A stretch of DNA of 64,000 nt from Marinovum sp048263515 (GCF_048263515.1 NZ_JBLXEC010000013.1:1-64000), one strand, 5' to 3'. Positions 8,256-18,649 are shown, counted from the first letter of the stretch. The notes: a model not told the origin generated them from the sequence alone. Translations and numbers: made by a program.

Positions 8256-9262
8256 AGGACCTCGTGCAAGAGACCATGGCCTGCGGCACCTGCGTCGAAC
8301 CGGGCACCTTTGCCTTGCAGGAGCGTGCCAAGCCGCTCACCGCGCCCGAAGGCCACCGGCTGGTCGATATCGCGGCCATCGGCATCTGCGGCACCGATTA
8401 CCACATCTTCGAAGGCAAGCATCCCTTCCTCGAATACCCCCGCGTAATCGGCCATGAGCTCTCGGGCCATCTGGTGGATGGCCCCGCCGCCGGCGCGCTG
8501 GTGGTGGTGAACCCCTATCTCTCCTGCGGCACCTGCCGGGCCTGCCGGCGCGGCAAGCCCAACTGCTGCAGCGACATTGCCGTGCTGGGCGTGCACACCG
8601 ATGGCGGCATGTGCGCCCGGATTGCGGTGCCCGAGGGCAACCTCTATCCCGCCGAGGGGCTGACCCCGGTGCAGGCCGCGATGGTCGAGTTTCTCGCCAT
8701 CGGTGCCCATGCAGTGGCCCGCTCTGGCTGCGGGGCAGGGGACCGGGTGCTGGTGACCGGGGCCGGCCCGATCGGCCTTGGCACTGCGCTTTTCGCTCGC
8801 ATCGCCGGCGCCGAGGTGCACCTGATGGATCTCAGCGAGAAACGTCTGGCGGCGGCAAAAGAGCTCTTCGGGTTCACCGAGACCCACGTGCCGGGTGACG
8901 ACATCCTGTCAGGTGACCTGTCCGACGGCTTCGACCTTGTGTTCGACGCCACCGGCAACGCCAAGGCCATCGAGGCTGGCTTTCCGCTGGTGGCCCACGG
9001 TGGCAGCACCGTGCTGGTCAGCGTGGTAAAAGAAAGCATCACCTTCGCCGACTCGGAGTTTCACAAGCGCGAATCCCGCATCATCGGCAGCCGCAATGCG
9101 CTCAAGGCCGACTTCGATCGGGTGATCGCCGCGATCCGCAGCGGCGAAGTGCCGACCGAGGCCATCGCCTCGGCCATTCTGCCGCTGGCCGAGCTGCCCG
9201 CGCAATTCGCCAGCCTCGCCCATGAGCGCGACCACCTGATCAAGGTTATCGTGACGCCGTGA
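8252..9262 (+). CDS. Zn-dependent alcohol dehydrogenase, L-galactonate 5-dehydrogenase-like
   Basis: 336 residues of the medium-chain dehydrogenase family: catalytic zinc ligands in GICGTDYH and GHELSG, four structural-zinc Cys in CGTCRACRRGKPNCC, and the NAD-binding GAGPIGLG. The segments GVHTDGG and EFHKRESRIIGSRNA resemble E. coli LgoD (YjjN), which oxidises L-galactonate to D-tagaturonate. An L-fuconate or other sugar-acid substrate is also possible. The start is set by ATGA overlap with the ATPase gene. Confidence 0.85.
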   Translation: MKDLVQETMACGTCVEPGTFALQERAKPLTAPEGHRLVDIAAIGICGTDYHIFEGKHPFLEYPRVIGHELSGHLVDGPAAGALVVVNPYLSCGTCRACRRGKPNCCSDIAVLGVHTDGGMCARIAVPEGNLYPAEGLTPVQAAMVEFLAIGAHAVARSGCGAGDRVLVTGAGPIGLGTALFARIAGAEVHLMDLSEKRLAAAKELFGFTETHVPGDDILSGDLSDGFDLVFDATGNAKAIEAGFPLVAHGGSTVLVSVVKESITFADSEFHKRESRIIGSRNALKADFDRVIAAIRSGEVPTEAIASAILPLAELPAQFASLAHERDHLIKVIVTP

Positions 9263-9273
9263 AAGACACTGAC

Positions 9274-10791
9274 ATGAACGACCAACCCTATGCGCTCTGC
9301 CTGCACGACGCCGATACCGTCCTCGTCGCCCTGCGCGCGGTGCCGGCCGGCACCGCCTTGCCCGGTGGTGTGACCACGCAAGAGCCCGTGCCCGCCGGCC
9401 ACAAGATTGCCCTGCGTGATCTGCGCGTCGGCGACAACGTTCTGAAATACGGCCAGATCATCGGTGCCGCCAGCGCCGACATTGCCGCCGGGGCGCATGT
9501 GCATGCGCACAACCTCGGCATGGGCGCACACAAGCAGGACCATGCCTTCGGCGCCGCCGCGCATCCGCTGCCGGCCCCCGAGGGCACGGCCGAGTTCATG
9601 GGCTATCACCGCCCCTCGGGCCGGGTCGGCACCCGCAATTACCTTGGCATCCTGACCTCGGTGAACTGCGCCGGCTCGGTCGCGCGCTTCATCGCCGAGG
9701 CTGCGACCCGCGCCGACCTGCTGGCAGACTTCCCCAATGTCGACGGCATCGTGCCGATCGTGCATGGCACCGGCTGCGGCATGTCGTCCAAGGGCGAGGG
9801 CTACGAGACCCTGTTCCGCACCCTCGCGGGCTATGGCCACAGCGCCAACTTCGGCGCCATCCTGATGATCGGGCTGGGCTGCGAAGTCATGCAGATCCCC
9901 GACCTGATCGACCGCAAGGCGCTCAAGGACAGCGCGCGGTTCCGCTACATGACCATCCAGCAGCAGGGCGGCACCCGCGCCACCGTCGACAAGGGCCTGT
10001 CGCTGCTGCGCGAACTGGCCGCCGAGGCCGACAAGGCCCGCCGCGCGCCGGCACCCGCCAGCCATCTGGTGCTGGGCATGCAATGCGGCGGCTCCGACGG
10101 CTATTCCGGCATCACCGCCAACCCGGCGCTCGGCGCGGCCTCTGACCTGCTTGTGCGTCATGGCGGCACCTCGATCCTGTCGGAAACGTCCGAGATCTAC
10201 GGCGCCGAGCATCTGCTCACCCGCCGCGCGGTGGACGAGGCCACCGGCCGCAAGCTGATCGACCTGATCGACTGGTGGGAGGATTACACCGCCCGCAACT
10301 TCGGCGAGATGGACAACAACCCCAGCCCCGGCAACAAGCGCGGCGGTCTGACCACCATCCTCGAGAAATCGCTGGGCGCGGTGGCCAAGGGCGGCATGGC
10401 GCCGCTGTCAGGTGTCTACAAATACGCCGAACCGATCGACCGCCCCGGCTTTGTCTTCATGGACAGCCCCGGCTACGATCCCTGTTCGGTGACCGGGCAG
10501 GTGGCCTCTGGCGCCAACCTGATCGCCTTTACCACCGGGCGCGGCAGCGTCTCGGGCTATCAGCCGGTGCCCTCGATCAAGATCGCCTCGAACCCCGACC
10601 TCTGGCGCCGGATGGAGCCCGACATGGACGTGAACTGTGGCGATATCCTTGGCGGTGTCAGCCTCGAGACCAAGGGCCGCGAGATTTTCGATCTGATGCT
10701 GCAGGTGGCCTCGGGCCAGCCCACCAAAAGCGAGGCGCAGGGCTTTGGCGCGGTGGAATTCGTGCCGTGGCAAATCGGCGCGGTGATGTGA
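9274..10791 (+). CDS. UxaA-family dehydratase (altronate/sugar-acid dehydratase)
   Basis: About 505 residues: an N-terminal SAF domain (residues about 5-75, with AHVHAHNLGMG) and the UxaA/GarD catalytic domain with GTRNYLGILTSVNCAGS, MQCGGSDGYSGITANPALG, and DNNPSPGNKRGGL. The family removes water from aldonates such as D-altronate or galactarate using Fe2+. It is the only dehydratase in the cluster, so it is the candidate L-fuconate (or altronate) dehydratase. A UxaA-type gene likewise occurs in the Campylobacter fucose locus. A GTG at 9259 overlapping the previous stop is an alternative start. Confidence 0.87.
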   Translation: MNDQPYALCLHDADTVLVALRAVPAGTALPGGVTTQEPVPAGHKIALRDLRVGDNVLKYGQIIGAASADIAAGAHVHAHNLGMGAHKQDHAFGAAAHPLPAPEGTAEFMGYHRPSGRVGTRNYLGILTSVNCAGSVARFIAEAATRADLLADFPNVDGIVPIVHGTGCGMSSKGEGYETLFRTLAGYGHSANFGAILMIGLGCEVMQIPDLIDRKALKDSARFRYMTIQQQGGTRATVDKGLSLLRELAAEADKARRAPAPASHLVLGMQCGGSDGYSGITANPALGAASDLLVRHGGTSILSETSEIYGAEHLLTRRAVDEATGRKLIDLIDWWEDYTARNFGEMDNNPSPGNKRGGLTTILEKSLGAVAKGGMAPLSGVYKYAEPIDRPGFVFMDSPGYDPCSVTGQVASGANLIAFTTGRGSVSGYQPVPSIKIASNPDLWRRMEPDMDVNCGDILGGVSLETKGREIFDLMLQVASGQPTKSEAQGFGAVEFVPWQIGAVM

Positions 10792-10812
10792 CAAGGCAAG
10801 GGAGACGAGTAG

Positions 10813-11538
10813 ATGACAAGTGATCTGACAGGCCAGCGGGTGCTGGTGACTGCCGCCGCCCAGGGTATCGGCCGCGCCACCGCCGAGGCCTTTGCCCGCG
10901 CCGGTGCCAAGGTGCTGGCCACCGACATCAACGACTCCGGCCTCGCCGGGCTCGAGGGCTGCGAGACGGCGCAGCTCGACGTGCTGGACGGCGCCTCGGT
11001 GAAAGAGGTCTGCGCGCAAGCCGGGGCCATCGACGTGCTGTTCAACGGTGCCGGCGTGGTGCATGGCGGCACGGTGCTCGACTGCTCCGAGGACGAGCTG
11101 GATTTTGCCTATGACCTCAACGTCAAATCCATGGTGCGGATGGTGCAGGCCGTGCTGCCGGGCATGCTGGAGCGCAAGTCCGGCGTGATCCTCAACGTCT
11201 CGTCGGTGGCCTCATCGATGAAGGGCGTGCCCAACCGCTTTGTCTATTCCACCACCAAGGCGGCGGTGCTGGGGCTGACCAAGGCCATTGCCGCCGACTA
11301 CGTCGCCCAGGGCATCCGCTGCAACGCCATCTGCCCCGGCACGGTGCAATCGCCCTCGCTCGACGAACGGCTCTCGGCCGGTGGCGACTACGACGCCGCC
11401 CGCGCGGAATTTGTCGCGCGCCAGCCGATGGGCCGCATCGCCGAGGCCTGGGAGATCGCCGACCTCGCGGTCTATCTCGCCGGGGCGCGTTTCACCACCG
11501 GCCAGGCCTGCGCCATCGACGGCGGCTGGACCATCTGA
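10813..11538 (+). CDS. SDR oxidoreductase, 2-keto-3-deoxy-L-fuconate dehydrogenase-like
   Basis: 241 residues of the short-chain dehydrogenase family, with glycine motif TAAAQGIG, NVSSVASS with the catalytic Ser, YSTTK with Tyr and Lys, and C-terminal GQACAIDGGWTI. It resembles the BDH2/KDF-dehydrogenase branch, which oxidises 2-keto-3-deoxy-L-fuconate (or -rhamnonate) at C4 to the diketo acid. Its place between the dehydratase and an FAH-type hydrolase supports that step. GGGAGACGAG precedes the ATG. Confidence 0.87.
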   Translation: MTSDLTGQRVLVTAAAQGIGRATAEAFARAGAKVLATDINDSGLAGLEGCETAQLDVLDGASVKEVCAQAGAIDVLFNGAGVVHGGTVLDCSEDELDFAYDLNVKSMVRMVQAVLPGMLERKSGVILNVSSVASSMKGVPNRFVYSTTKAAVLGLTKAIAADYVAQGIRCNAICPGTVQSPSLDERLSAGGDYDAARAEFVARQPMGRIAEAWEIADLAVYLAGARFTTGQACAIDGGWTI

Positions 11539-11559
11539 CCCCTTCAAGAAAGACGACTT

Positions 11560-12429
11560 ATGAAACTGCTTCGCTTCGGCGCGCCGGGTGCCGAGAAACC
11601 CGGGCTTTTACACACCGACGGTACGATCCGCGACCTGTCCGGCCAGATCGACGATCTGTCGGGAGACGCGCTTTTCCCCGAAAGCCTCGCCCGCCTGGGC
11701 GCGGTTGACGCCGAGAGCCTGCCGCTGGTCGAGGGCAACCCGCGCCTCGGCCCGCCCATCGCCGGCACCGGCAAGTTCATCTGCATCGGCCTCAACTACG
11801 CCGACCACGCCGCCGAGAGCGGCATGGCGGTGCCGCCCGAGCCGGTGATCTTCATGAAAGCCACCTCGGCGATCTGCGGCCCGAACGACCCGATCATCAT
11901 CCCCCGCGGCTCTGACAAGACCGACTGGGAGGTCGAGCTGGCCGTCATCATCGGCAAACCGGCGAAATACGTCAGCGAAGCCGAGGCGATGGACCATGTC
12001 GCGGGCTACGCCGTGACCAACGACGTCTCGGAACGCGCTTTCCAGATCGAGCGCTCCGGCCAATGGACCAAGGGCAAGAGCTGCGACAACTTCGGCCAGA
12101 TCGGCCCCTGGATGGTGACCCGCGACGAGGTGGCCGATCCGCAGGATCTGGAGATGTGGCTGACGGTGAACGGCGAAAAAATGCAGGACGGCTCGACCCG
12201 CACCATGGTCTATGGCGTGGCGCACCTGGTGCATTACCTCAGCCAGTTCATGACCCTGCACCCCGGCGACGTGATTTCGACCGGTACCCCGCCGGGCGTG
12301 GGCCTGGGCCTGACACCGCCGCGCTATCTCAAGGCTGGCGACGTCGTCGAACTCGGAATCGCCGGGCTGGGCCAGCAGCGCCAGGACGTGATCGCCGATC
12401 AACAGGGTACTGAAAAAGGCTGTCGTTAG
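11560..12429 (+). CDS. FAH-family hydrolase, 2,4-diketo-3-deoxy-L-fuconate hydrolase-like, IS-altered C-terminus
   Basis: 289 residues. The fumarylacetoacetase fold is clear: FICIGLNYADHAAE, the metal-binding WEVELAVIIGK, and STGTPPGVGLG. Family members split 2,4-diketo-3-deoxy-fuconate into pyruvate and a short acid, ending the pathway. The last eight to nine codons and the stop come from the left end of the IS element (terminal repeat from 12401), so the native C-terminus has been replaced just after GLGQQRQDVIAD. The catalytic core is complete and activity is probably kept. Confidence 0.86.
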   Translation: MKLLRFGAPGAEKPGLLHTDGTIRDLSGQIDDLSGDALFPESLARLGAVDAESLPLVEGNPRLGPPIAGTGKFICIGLNYADHAAESGMAVPPEPVIFMKATSAICGPNDPIIIPRGSDKTDWEVELAVIIGKPAKYVSEAEAMDHVAGYAVTNDVSERAFQIERSGQWTKGKSCDNFGQIGPWMVTRDEVADPQDLEMWLTVNGEKMQDGSTRTMVYGVAHLVHYLSQFMTLHPGDVISTGTPPGVGLGLTPPRYLKAGDVVELGIAGLGQQRQDVIADQQGTEKGCR

Positions 12430-13756
12430 GAACGGTTTCCCTCTACGTGCATGTTGTTGAGTCTGGATCATGGGCAGGCAGTCCTGGCGGCGCCTTCCTT
12501 CGTCAGGCCGCAAGCAGTTTCGGCAGCCTTGCCAGATTGCAGGCCGCCATCGTAAGCGTGAAGCGGGCCCGTACCCGCTCGATACCGCGATACATGGTCT
12601 GAGCCATGCCGCCGACGGTCTTGGCCCCGCCGAAAGGCTCCTCGATCTTCTTTCGGCATCGCTGGGACTTGGCATAGCCGGGGTGCCTTGTCGTCCGACC
12701 ATCGATGGCGGAATGTCGGGACTTCTGCGCGACATGCGGCGTGGCGACCATCTGGCGCAGCTCGGCGACGAAGTCGGCGCTGTCATAACCCCGATCCGCA
12801 GCCAGCGTCAGACGTCGTGTCGAACCGGGCGAATGTCGGTGGAGCATGGCAATGGCCGCACGGCGTTCGGCGTGGCCAGTCGCCTGCGTCAGGTCTGCCT
12901 GGACGATCAATCCGGAGCGGTTCTCCATTGGACTATGACCCATAAAGCATAGCACCGCGCCGGCGCCGGGCGACTTCTTGAACAGCCGGGCCTCGGGATC
13001 GGTCATCGATGCATGGGTCGCATTGGAGCGCTTTGCACCCCGGAAATCGACTTCGGCGTTGCGGCTGCGGTGTCTCGGGCGGGTCATCGGTTCAGGCTCG
13101 GCGGTGGATTGGTCAGGGGAGGGTGTTGGCGAGACACGGTCATCCGGCGGATCACCCGGATCGTCGTCCCTGTTGGGCACCGCGTTGTCCTTCGGCTGGA
13201 AGCTCTTCATCGACGCCCAAGCCTTCACCAACGTGCCATCGACCGAGAGATGATCATCGGACAGCATCGGCGCGACCTCTCGGTGCGCCAGGATGGCAGC
13301 CATGATCTTGCGGGACATATCCGTGCTCAGCAACCGGTCGCGGTTCTTCGTGAACACCGTGGGGACCCAGACCGCATCATCGATGCCCAACCCCACGAAC
13401 CAACGGAACAGCAGGTTGTAATCCATCTGTTCCATGAGCTGCCGCTCGGATCGGATCGAGTAGAGGATTTGCAGGAGGCTGGCCCGGATCAACCGCTCCG
13501 GTGCGATCGAGGGGCGGCCCTCGCCGGCGTAGAGCCTGTCGAACTCGCCATCCAGGGAACACAGCGCATCGTTGACGACGGATCTGATCTTGCGCAGCGG
13601 ATGCCGCGCCGGGATCCTTTCCTCAAGATCGACGTATCTGAACAGTGATCCTGTAACCTCGTCCGATCCGCGCATCGCCACCTCCGTCCCTGCCGTGGTG
13701 GCGATGAATCATGTTTCTTGATAAGCGTCGAGGTCAGAGTTTTTCAGCAGCCTGTT
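12401..13756. mobile_element. IS5-family insertion sequence
   Basis: About 1.36 kb bounded by imperfect inverted repeats: AACAGGGTACTGAAAAA at 12401-12417 and, inverted, the matching TTTTTCAGCAGCCTGTT at 13740-13756 (differences at two positions). It carries one transposase gene on the minus strand. No clear target-site duplication was seen at the chosen ends. It sits in the 3' end of the FAH gene and about 115 bases before phoX-like, so it separates the sugar cluster from what follows. Confidence 0.85.
12503..13681 (-). CDS. IS5-family transposase
   Basis: 392 residues. The N-terminal DUF772-type region (FRYVDLEERIPARHPLRKI, then LIRASLLQILYSIRSERQL) is followed by the DDE core: Asp in LSVDGTLVKAW, Asp in AADRGYDSADF, and Glu in KKIEEPFGGAK. 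A low-complexity linker rich in Asp and Pro separates the first Asp region from the rest. The frame is intact, so the element could be active. Confidence 0.93.
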   Translation of the reverse strand: MAMRGSDEVTGSLFRYVDLEERIPARHPLRKIRSVVNDALCSLDGEFDRLYAGEGRPSIAPERLIRASLLQILYSIRSERQLMEQMDYNLLFRWFVGLGIDDAVWVPTVFTKNRDRLLSTDMSRKIMAAILAHREVAPMLSDDHLSVDGTLVKAWASMKSFQPKDNAVPNRDDDPGDPPDDRVSPTPSPDQSTAEPEPMTRPRHRSRNAEVDFRGAKRSNATHASMTDPEARLFKKSPGAGAVLCFMGHSPMENRSGLIVQADLTQATGHAERRAAIAMLHRHSPGSTRRLTLAADRGYDSADFVAELRQMVATPHVAQKSRHSAIDGRTTRHPGYAKSQRCRKKIEEPFGGAKTVGGMAQTMYRGIERVRARFTLTMAACNLARLPKLLAA

Positions 13757-13870
13757 AATGCTAATGTCATTCACGGGTCGCAAAAGCGTTACGATCCGGG
13801 CTTAGGCGCAGGGCGGACAGGCGCCGCATGACGCGGCGCTTCACTCAGCCTGACTGCAAGGGAATACACC

Positions 13871-15757
13871 ATGGTGGACACATCGCATATCGACCTCTCC
13901 TGGGACGACTTCGACGAAATGCGCGATCCGCGCCCGGCGGAAAACCAGTTCGACGCGGTCGTTGACCGCGCCATCTCGCGCCGCGGCTTTCTGGGCGGTG
14001 CGCTGGCCTTCGGCTCCGGCGCCGCGGTCTTCGGCACCGGCCTCATGTCCTCGACCACCGCGTCGCGCGCGGCGATGAATGAGGGCTTTGCCTTCACCCC
14101 GATCGGCATTGCCACCGATCATGAGATCCACGTCCCCGAAGGCTACGCCCACAAGGTTCTGGTGCGCTGGGGCGATGCGCTCTGGTCCGAGGCCGAGGGC
14201 GCCTATTCGGCCGAGACCGGCGTGCCGGTCGAGATGTCCGACAAGGTCTTCGGCGAGAACACCGACGGCATGGAGCTCTTCGAGGTCGACGGCCGCGAGG
14301 TGATCGCGGTGAACTCGGAATACGTCAATCCCCGGATCAACCTGCCTGCCGCCTCCGAAGGTGTGCCGCAAAGCGCCGACGAGGTCACCCTGCTGAAAAA
14401 CCTGCAGGGCGTGACCGTGATGGAGGTGGCCCGCACCGCCGAGGGCTATCAGGTGGTCAAGGACAGCCCGTTCAACCGCCGCATCACCCATGACACCGAG
14501 ATGACCCTCGAAGGCCCGCTGGCCGGTCATGATCTGGTCAAGACCAACGCCGATCCTTCCGGTACCCACGTCAAGGGCACGATGAACAACTGCGGCTCGG
14601 GCCGCACGCTCTGGGGCACCTATCTGACCTGCGAAGAGAACTTCAACGGCTACTTCGGGGCCACCGGCGCCGAGCCGGTGGGCAAGAGCTATGCCCGTTA
14701 CGGCATCGGTGGCGCCGGCCGCTATGCTTATGAGAAGTTCGATGCGCGCTTCGACCTGAGCCAGGAGCCGAACGAGCCGCACCGCCATGGTTTCGTGACC
14801 GAGATCGACCCCGCCGATCCGACCTCGACCCCGGTGAAGCGCACCGCTCTGGGCCGGTTCAAGCACGAGAACGCCGCGATGGTGCAGGCCTCCGATGGCC
14901 GCGTGGTGGTCTACATGGGCGACGACGAGCGCAGCGAGTTTCTCTACAAATATGTCTCCAACGGCACCTGGGCCGAGGGGCAGGGCGGTGGCGATCTGCT
15001 GAACGACGGCACGCTCTATGTGGCAAAGTTCAACGACGATCAGTCCGGCGAATGGCTGGCGCTGACGCCCGAGACCACCGGTATGGAACTGCCGGAAATC
15101 CTCGCCTTCACCCGCATGGCGGCCTCGGCGGCTGGCGGCACCACTATGGACCGCCCGGAGTGGGTGGCGGTGAACCCGCTGAAGGCCGAGGCCTATTGCG
15201 CGCTGACCAACAACTCCAAACGCGGCGAAGGTGCCACCAATGGCGGCGGCGACGATGCTTCGGTCAACGGGCCCAACCCGCGCGAGACCAACAACTATGG
15301 TCAGATCGTGCGCTGGACACCGGTGGACGGCAACCATGCGACCGAGGGCTTCACTTGGGATCTCTACGTCATGGCGGGCAATCCGACGGTCTATGACAAC
15401 GCCTATGGCGGGTCCGAAAACATCAACGAAGGCAACATGTTCAACTCGCCCGACGGCATGGTGTTCTCGTCCGACGGAATGCTCTGGATCCAGACCGACG
15501 GGGATGACGACAACGAAGGCGACTTCGCAGGCATGGGCAACAACCAGATGCTGGTGGGCAACCCAGAGACCGGCGAGATCGCGCGGTTCATGACGGTGCC
15601 GAACGGCGCCGAGGTGACGGGCCTGTGCTTCTCGCTCGACAAGACGGTGGCCTTTGTCGGCGTGCAGCACCCCGGCGGTGCCTGGCCGGATGGCGAGGGC
15701 GCGCCGCGTTCGTCCATCGTCGCCGTCTGGCGCGAAGACGGCGCGACCATCGGTTGA
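13871..15757 (+). CDS. PhoX-family (DUF839) alkaline phosphatase-like protein
   Basis: 628 residues with a twin-arginine export signal (SRRGFLGGALAFGSGAAVFG, Arg at 37-38) in the extended N-terminal leader usual for PhoX. The mature part has the family features MNNCGSGRTLWGTYLTCEENF, GRFKHENAAM and NSPDGMVFSSDGMLWIQTDGD. PhoX enzymes are periplasmic Ca/Fe phosphatases releasing phosphate from esters. A 7-bp hairpin (13821-13839) precedes the ribosome site. The IS ends 115 bases upstream and may have displaced part of the promoter; only one weak Pho-box-like half (ATGTCAT, 13764-13770) is visible. Confidence 0.9.
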   Translation: MVDTSHIDLSWDDFDEMRDPRPAENQFDAVVDRAISRRGFLGGALAFGSGAAVFGTGLMSSTTASRAAMNEGFAFTPIGIATDHEIHVPEGYAHKVLVRWGDALWSEAEGAYSAETGVPVEMSDKVFGENTDGMELFEVDGREVIAVNSEYVNPRINLPAASEGVPQSADEVTLLKNLQGVTVMEVARTAEGYQVVKDSPFNRRITHDTEMTLEGPLAGHDLVKTNADPSGTHVKGTMNNCGSGRTLWGTYLTCEENFNGYFGATGAEPVGKSYARYGIGGAGRYAYEKFDARFDLSQEPNEPHRHGFVTEIDPADPTSTPVKRTALGRFKHENAAMVQASDGRVVVYMGDDERSEFLYKYVSNGTWAEGQGGGDLLNDGTLYVAKFNDDQSGEWLALTPETTGMELPEILAFTRMAASAAGGTTMDRPEWVAVNPLKAEAYCALTNNSKRGEGATNGGGDDASVNGPNPRETNNYGQIVRWTPVDGNHATEGFTWDLYVMAGNPTVYDNAYGGSENINEGNMFNSPDGMVFSSDGMLWIQTDGDDDNEGDFAGMGNNQMLVGNPETGEIARFMTVPNGAEVTGLCFSLDKTVAFVGVQHPGGAWPDGEGAPRSSIVAVWREDGATIG

Positions 15758-15765
15758 CCCTTCTG

Positions 15766-15800
15766 CACGGCGCCGGGGAAACCCGGCGCCGTGTGGCTTT
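15766..15800 (+). terminator. terminator after the PhoX-like gene
   Basis: CACGGCGCCGGG and CCCGGCGCCGTG form a perfect 12-bp stem with a GAAA tetraloop nine bases after the stop. The T-run is poor (TGGCTTTG). Confidence 0.65.
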
Positions 15801-15815
15801 GCGCGAGCCGCGCAG

Positions 15816-16426
15816 CGTCGGGCCGCGGTATGGCGACCCTCGCGCTGTTCGACAGCGCTTTATCCCAGCCAATCCCGGAAGAGATCAGACCGGCGCGCCT
15901 GTGCCAGCCAAATCGCCGTGCCGTGGAGGCGGCCCGGCGATGCGCGGCGGCCTGTGGCCGCTGTTAACGCGCGGGGTGAGGTGACCTGCTGGGGGATTGG
16001 GCGATGCCGGGTATCGCGCAGCCAAAAGCACAAGCCGTGGGTCGTCGGGCCGCGGTATGGCGATCCTCGCGTTGTTCGACAGCGTTTTATCCCAGCCGCT
16101 CCCGGAAGAGATCAGACCGGCGCGCCTGTGCCAGCCAAATCGCCGTGCCGGCGGGCGGCCCAGCGATGCGCGGCGGCCTGTGGCCGCTGTTAACGCGCGG
16201 GGGTAAGATGACTTGCTGGGGGTTTGGACAACGCCGGGTCTAGCGCGGCCATAAGCACAAGCCGTGGGTCGTCGGGCCGCGGTACGGCGTTCCTCGCATC
16301 GTTCGGCAGTGCTTTATCCCAGCCAAATCCGAAGAAGATCGGATCGGCGCGCCTGTGCCAGCCAAATCGCCGTGCCGTGGAGGCGGCCCGGCGATGCGCG
16401 GCGGCCTGTGGCCGCTGTTAACGCGC
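15816..16426. repeat. tandem repeat, 227-bp period, 2.7 copies
   Basis: Copies begin at 15816, 16043 and 16270 with GTCGGGCCGCGGTA and each contains TTTATCCCAGCC, GCGCGCCTGTGCCAGCC and GCGGCCTGTGGCCGCTGTTAACGCGC. The third copy stops at 16426 after about 157 bases. The period is not a multiple of three and open frames change between copies, so the array is non-coding. It fills most of the gap between the PhoX-like gene and fabB. A diverged single copy of its central part lies near 44851-44900. Confidence 0.9.
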
Positions 16427-16541
16427 AGGCGACGCGAGGCGCTGATCGCCCGGAACCACCAGCCCCGGAAACCCAATCCGCTTGCCCCATACCCCCCGCC
16501 TGTCTTACACAGAACGCCAACAGGCCAAAGGGAGTGCATAC

Positions 16542-17771
<1,230 letters not shown>

Positions 17772-17778
17772 TCAGACA

Positions 17779-18570
17779 ATGTCTCATTCCATGAAGGGCA
17801 AACGCGGGTTGATCATGGGCGTTGCCAACGAACGCTCGATCGCCTGGGGCATTGCCAAGGCGATGGCCGATGCAGGCGCCGAACTGGCCTTTACCTACCA
17901 GGGCGAGGCTTTCGGCAAGCGGGTCGAACCGCTCGCCGCCTCGGTCGGCTCTGATTTTCTGGTCGATGTCGATGTGACCGACGACGCCTCGCTGGACCAG
18001 GCCTTCGACAAGCTCGGCCAGCGCTGGCCGACGATCGACTTTCTGGTGCATGCGATTGCCTTTTCCGACAAGAACGAGCTGACCGGCCGGGTGCTGAACA
18101 CCAGCCGCGAGAACTTCAAGAACTCGATGGACATCTCGGCCTATTCCTTCATCGAGGTCGCCCGCCGGGCGCATCCGCTGATGGTGGAGAACGGCGGCAC
18201 GCTCTTGACGCTCACCTACATGGGCTCGAACCGGGTGACGCCGAACTACAATGTCATGGGCATCGCCAAGGCGGCGCTCGAGGCTTCGGTGCGTTACCTC
18301 GCCAATGATCTCGGCCCCGAGGGCATTCGCGTCAACGCCATCTCGCCCGGCCCGATGAAGACCCTCGCCGGTGCCGCCATCGGCGGCGCGCGCAAGACCT
18401 ACAAGCACACCGACCAGAACGCGCCGCTGCGCTCCAACGCCACGCTCGAGGCGGTGGGCGGCACCGCGGTCTACCTGGCCTCGGACGCCGGCGCTTGCAC
18501 CACCGGCGAGATCATTCGCGTCGACGGCGGCTTCCACGTGCTGGGCATGCCTCAAGCCGAGAACCTCTGA
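17779..18570 (+). CDS. fabI: enoyl-ACP reductase [NADH]
   Basis: 263 residues. FabI features include GLIMGVANERSIAWGIA for NADH binding and the Y-x6-K catalytic pair (Tyr in TYMGSNRVTPNYNVMGIAK). ISPGPMKTLA and the C-terminal EIIRVDGGFHVLGM also match. It reduces the double bond in the last step of each elongation cycle. It forms an operon with fabB and is followed by a strong terminator. A second ATG four codons in (MKGKRG) is an alternative start. Confidence 0.96.
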   Translation: MSHSMKGKRGLIMGVANERSIAWGIAKAMADAGAELAFTYQGEAFGKRVEPLAASVGSDFLVDVDVTDDASLDQAFDKLGQRWPTIDFLVHAIAFSDKNELTGRVLNTSRENFKNSMDISAYSFIEVARRAHPLMVENGGTLLTLTYMGSNRVTPNYNVMGIAKAALEASVRYLANDLGPEGIRVNAISPGPMKTLAGAAIGGARKTYKHTDQNAPLRSNATLEAVGGTAVYLASDAGACTTGEIIRVDGGFHVLGMPQAENL

Positions 18571-18611
18571 GCGGCGAAAAAAGCCCTCCGCCGCATCTCC
18601 GGCCTTTTCCC

Positions 18612-18646
18612 GCCCCGTTCCTGCCAAGGAGCGGGGCTAGTTTTTT
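18612..18646 (+). terminator. terminator of fabB-fabI
   Basis: GCCCCGTTCCT and AGGAGCGGGGC form an 11-bp stem (one G-T pair) with a 4-base loop, followed by CTAGTTTTTT. The T-run ends only three bases before the start codon of the next gene. Confidence 0.85.
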
Positions 18647-18649
18647 GCC

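Noticed and set aside
13757..13870. Pho box before the PhoX-like gene
   Set aside because: Only one ATGTCAT-like half at 13764; the second half does not match, so no confident call.
15654..16421. Overlapping frames in the 227-bp tandem array
   Set aside because: The repeat period is not divisible by three, so the frame changes from copy to copy; no ribosome site or conserved product.
15816..16426. Tandem array considered as a CRISPR
   Set aside because: Units are 227 bases with no short constant repeat and variable spacer, and no cas gene is near.
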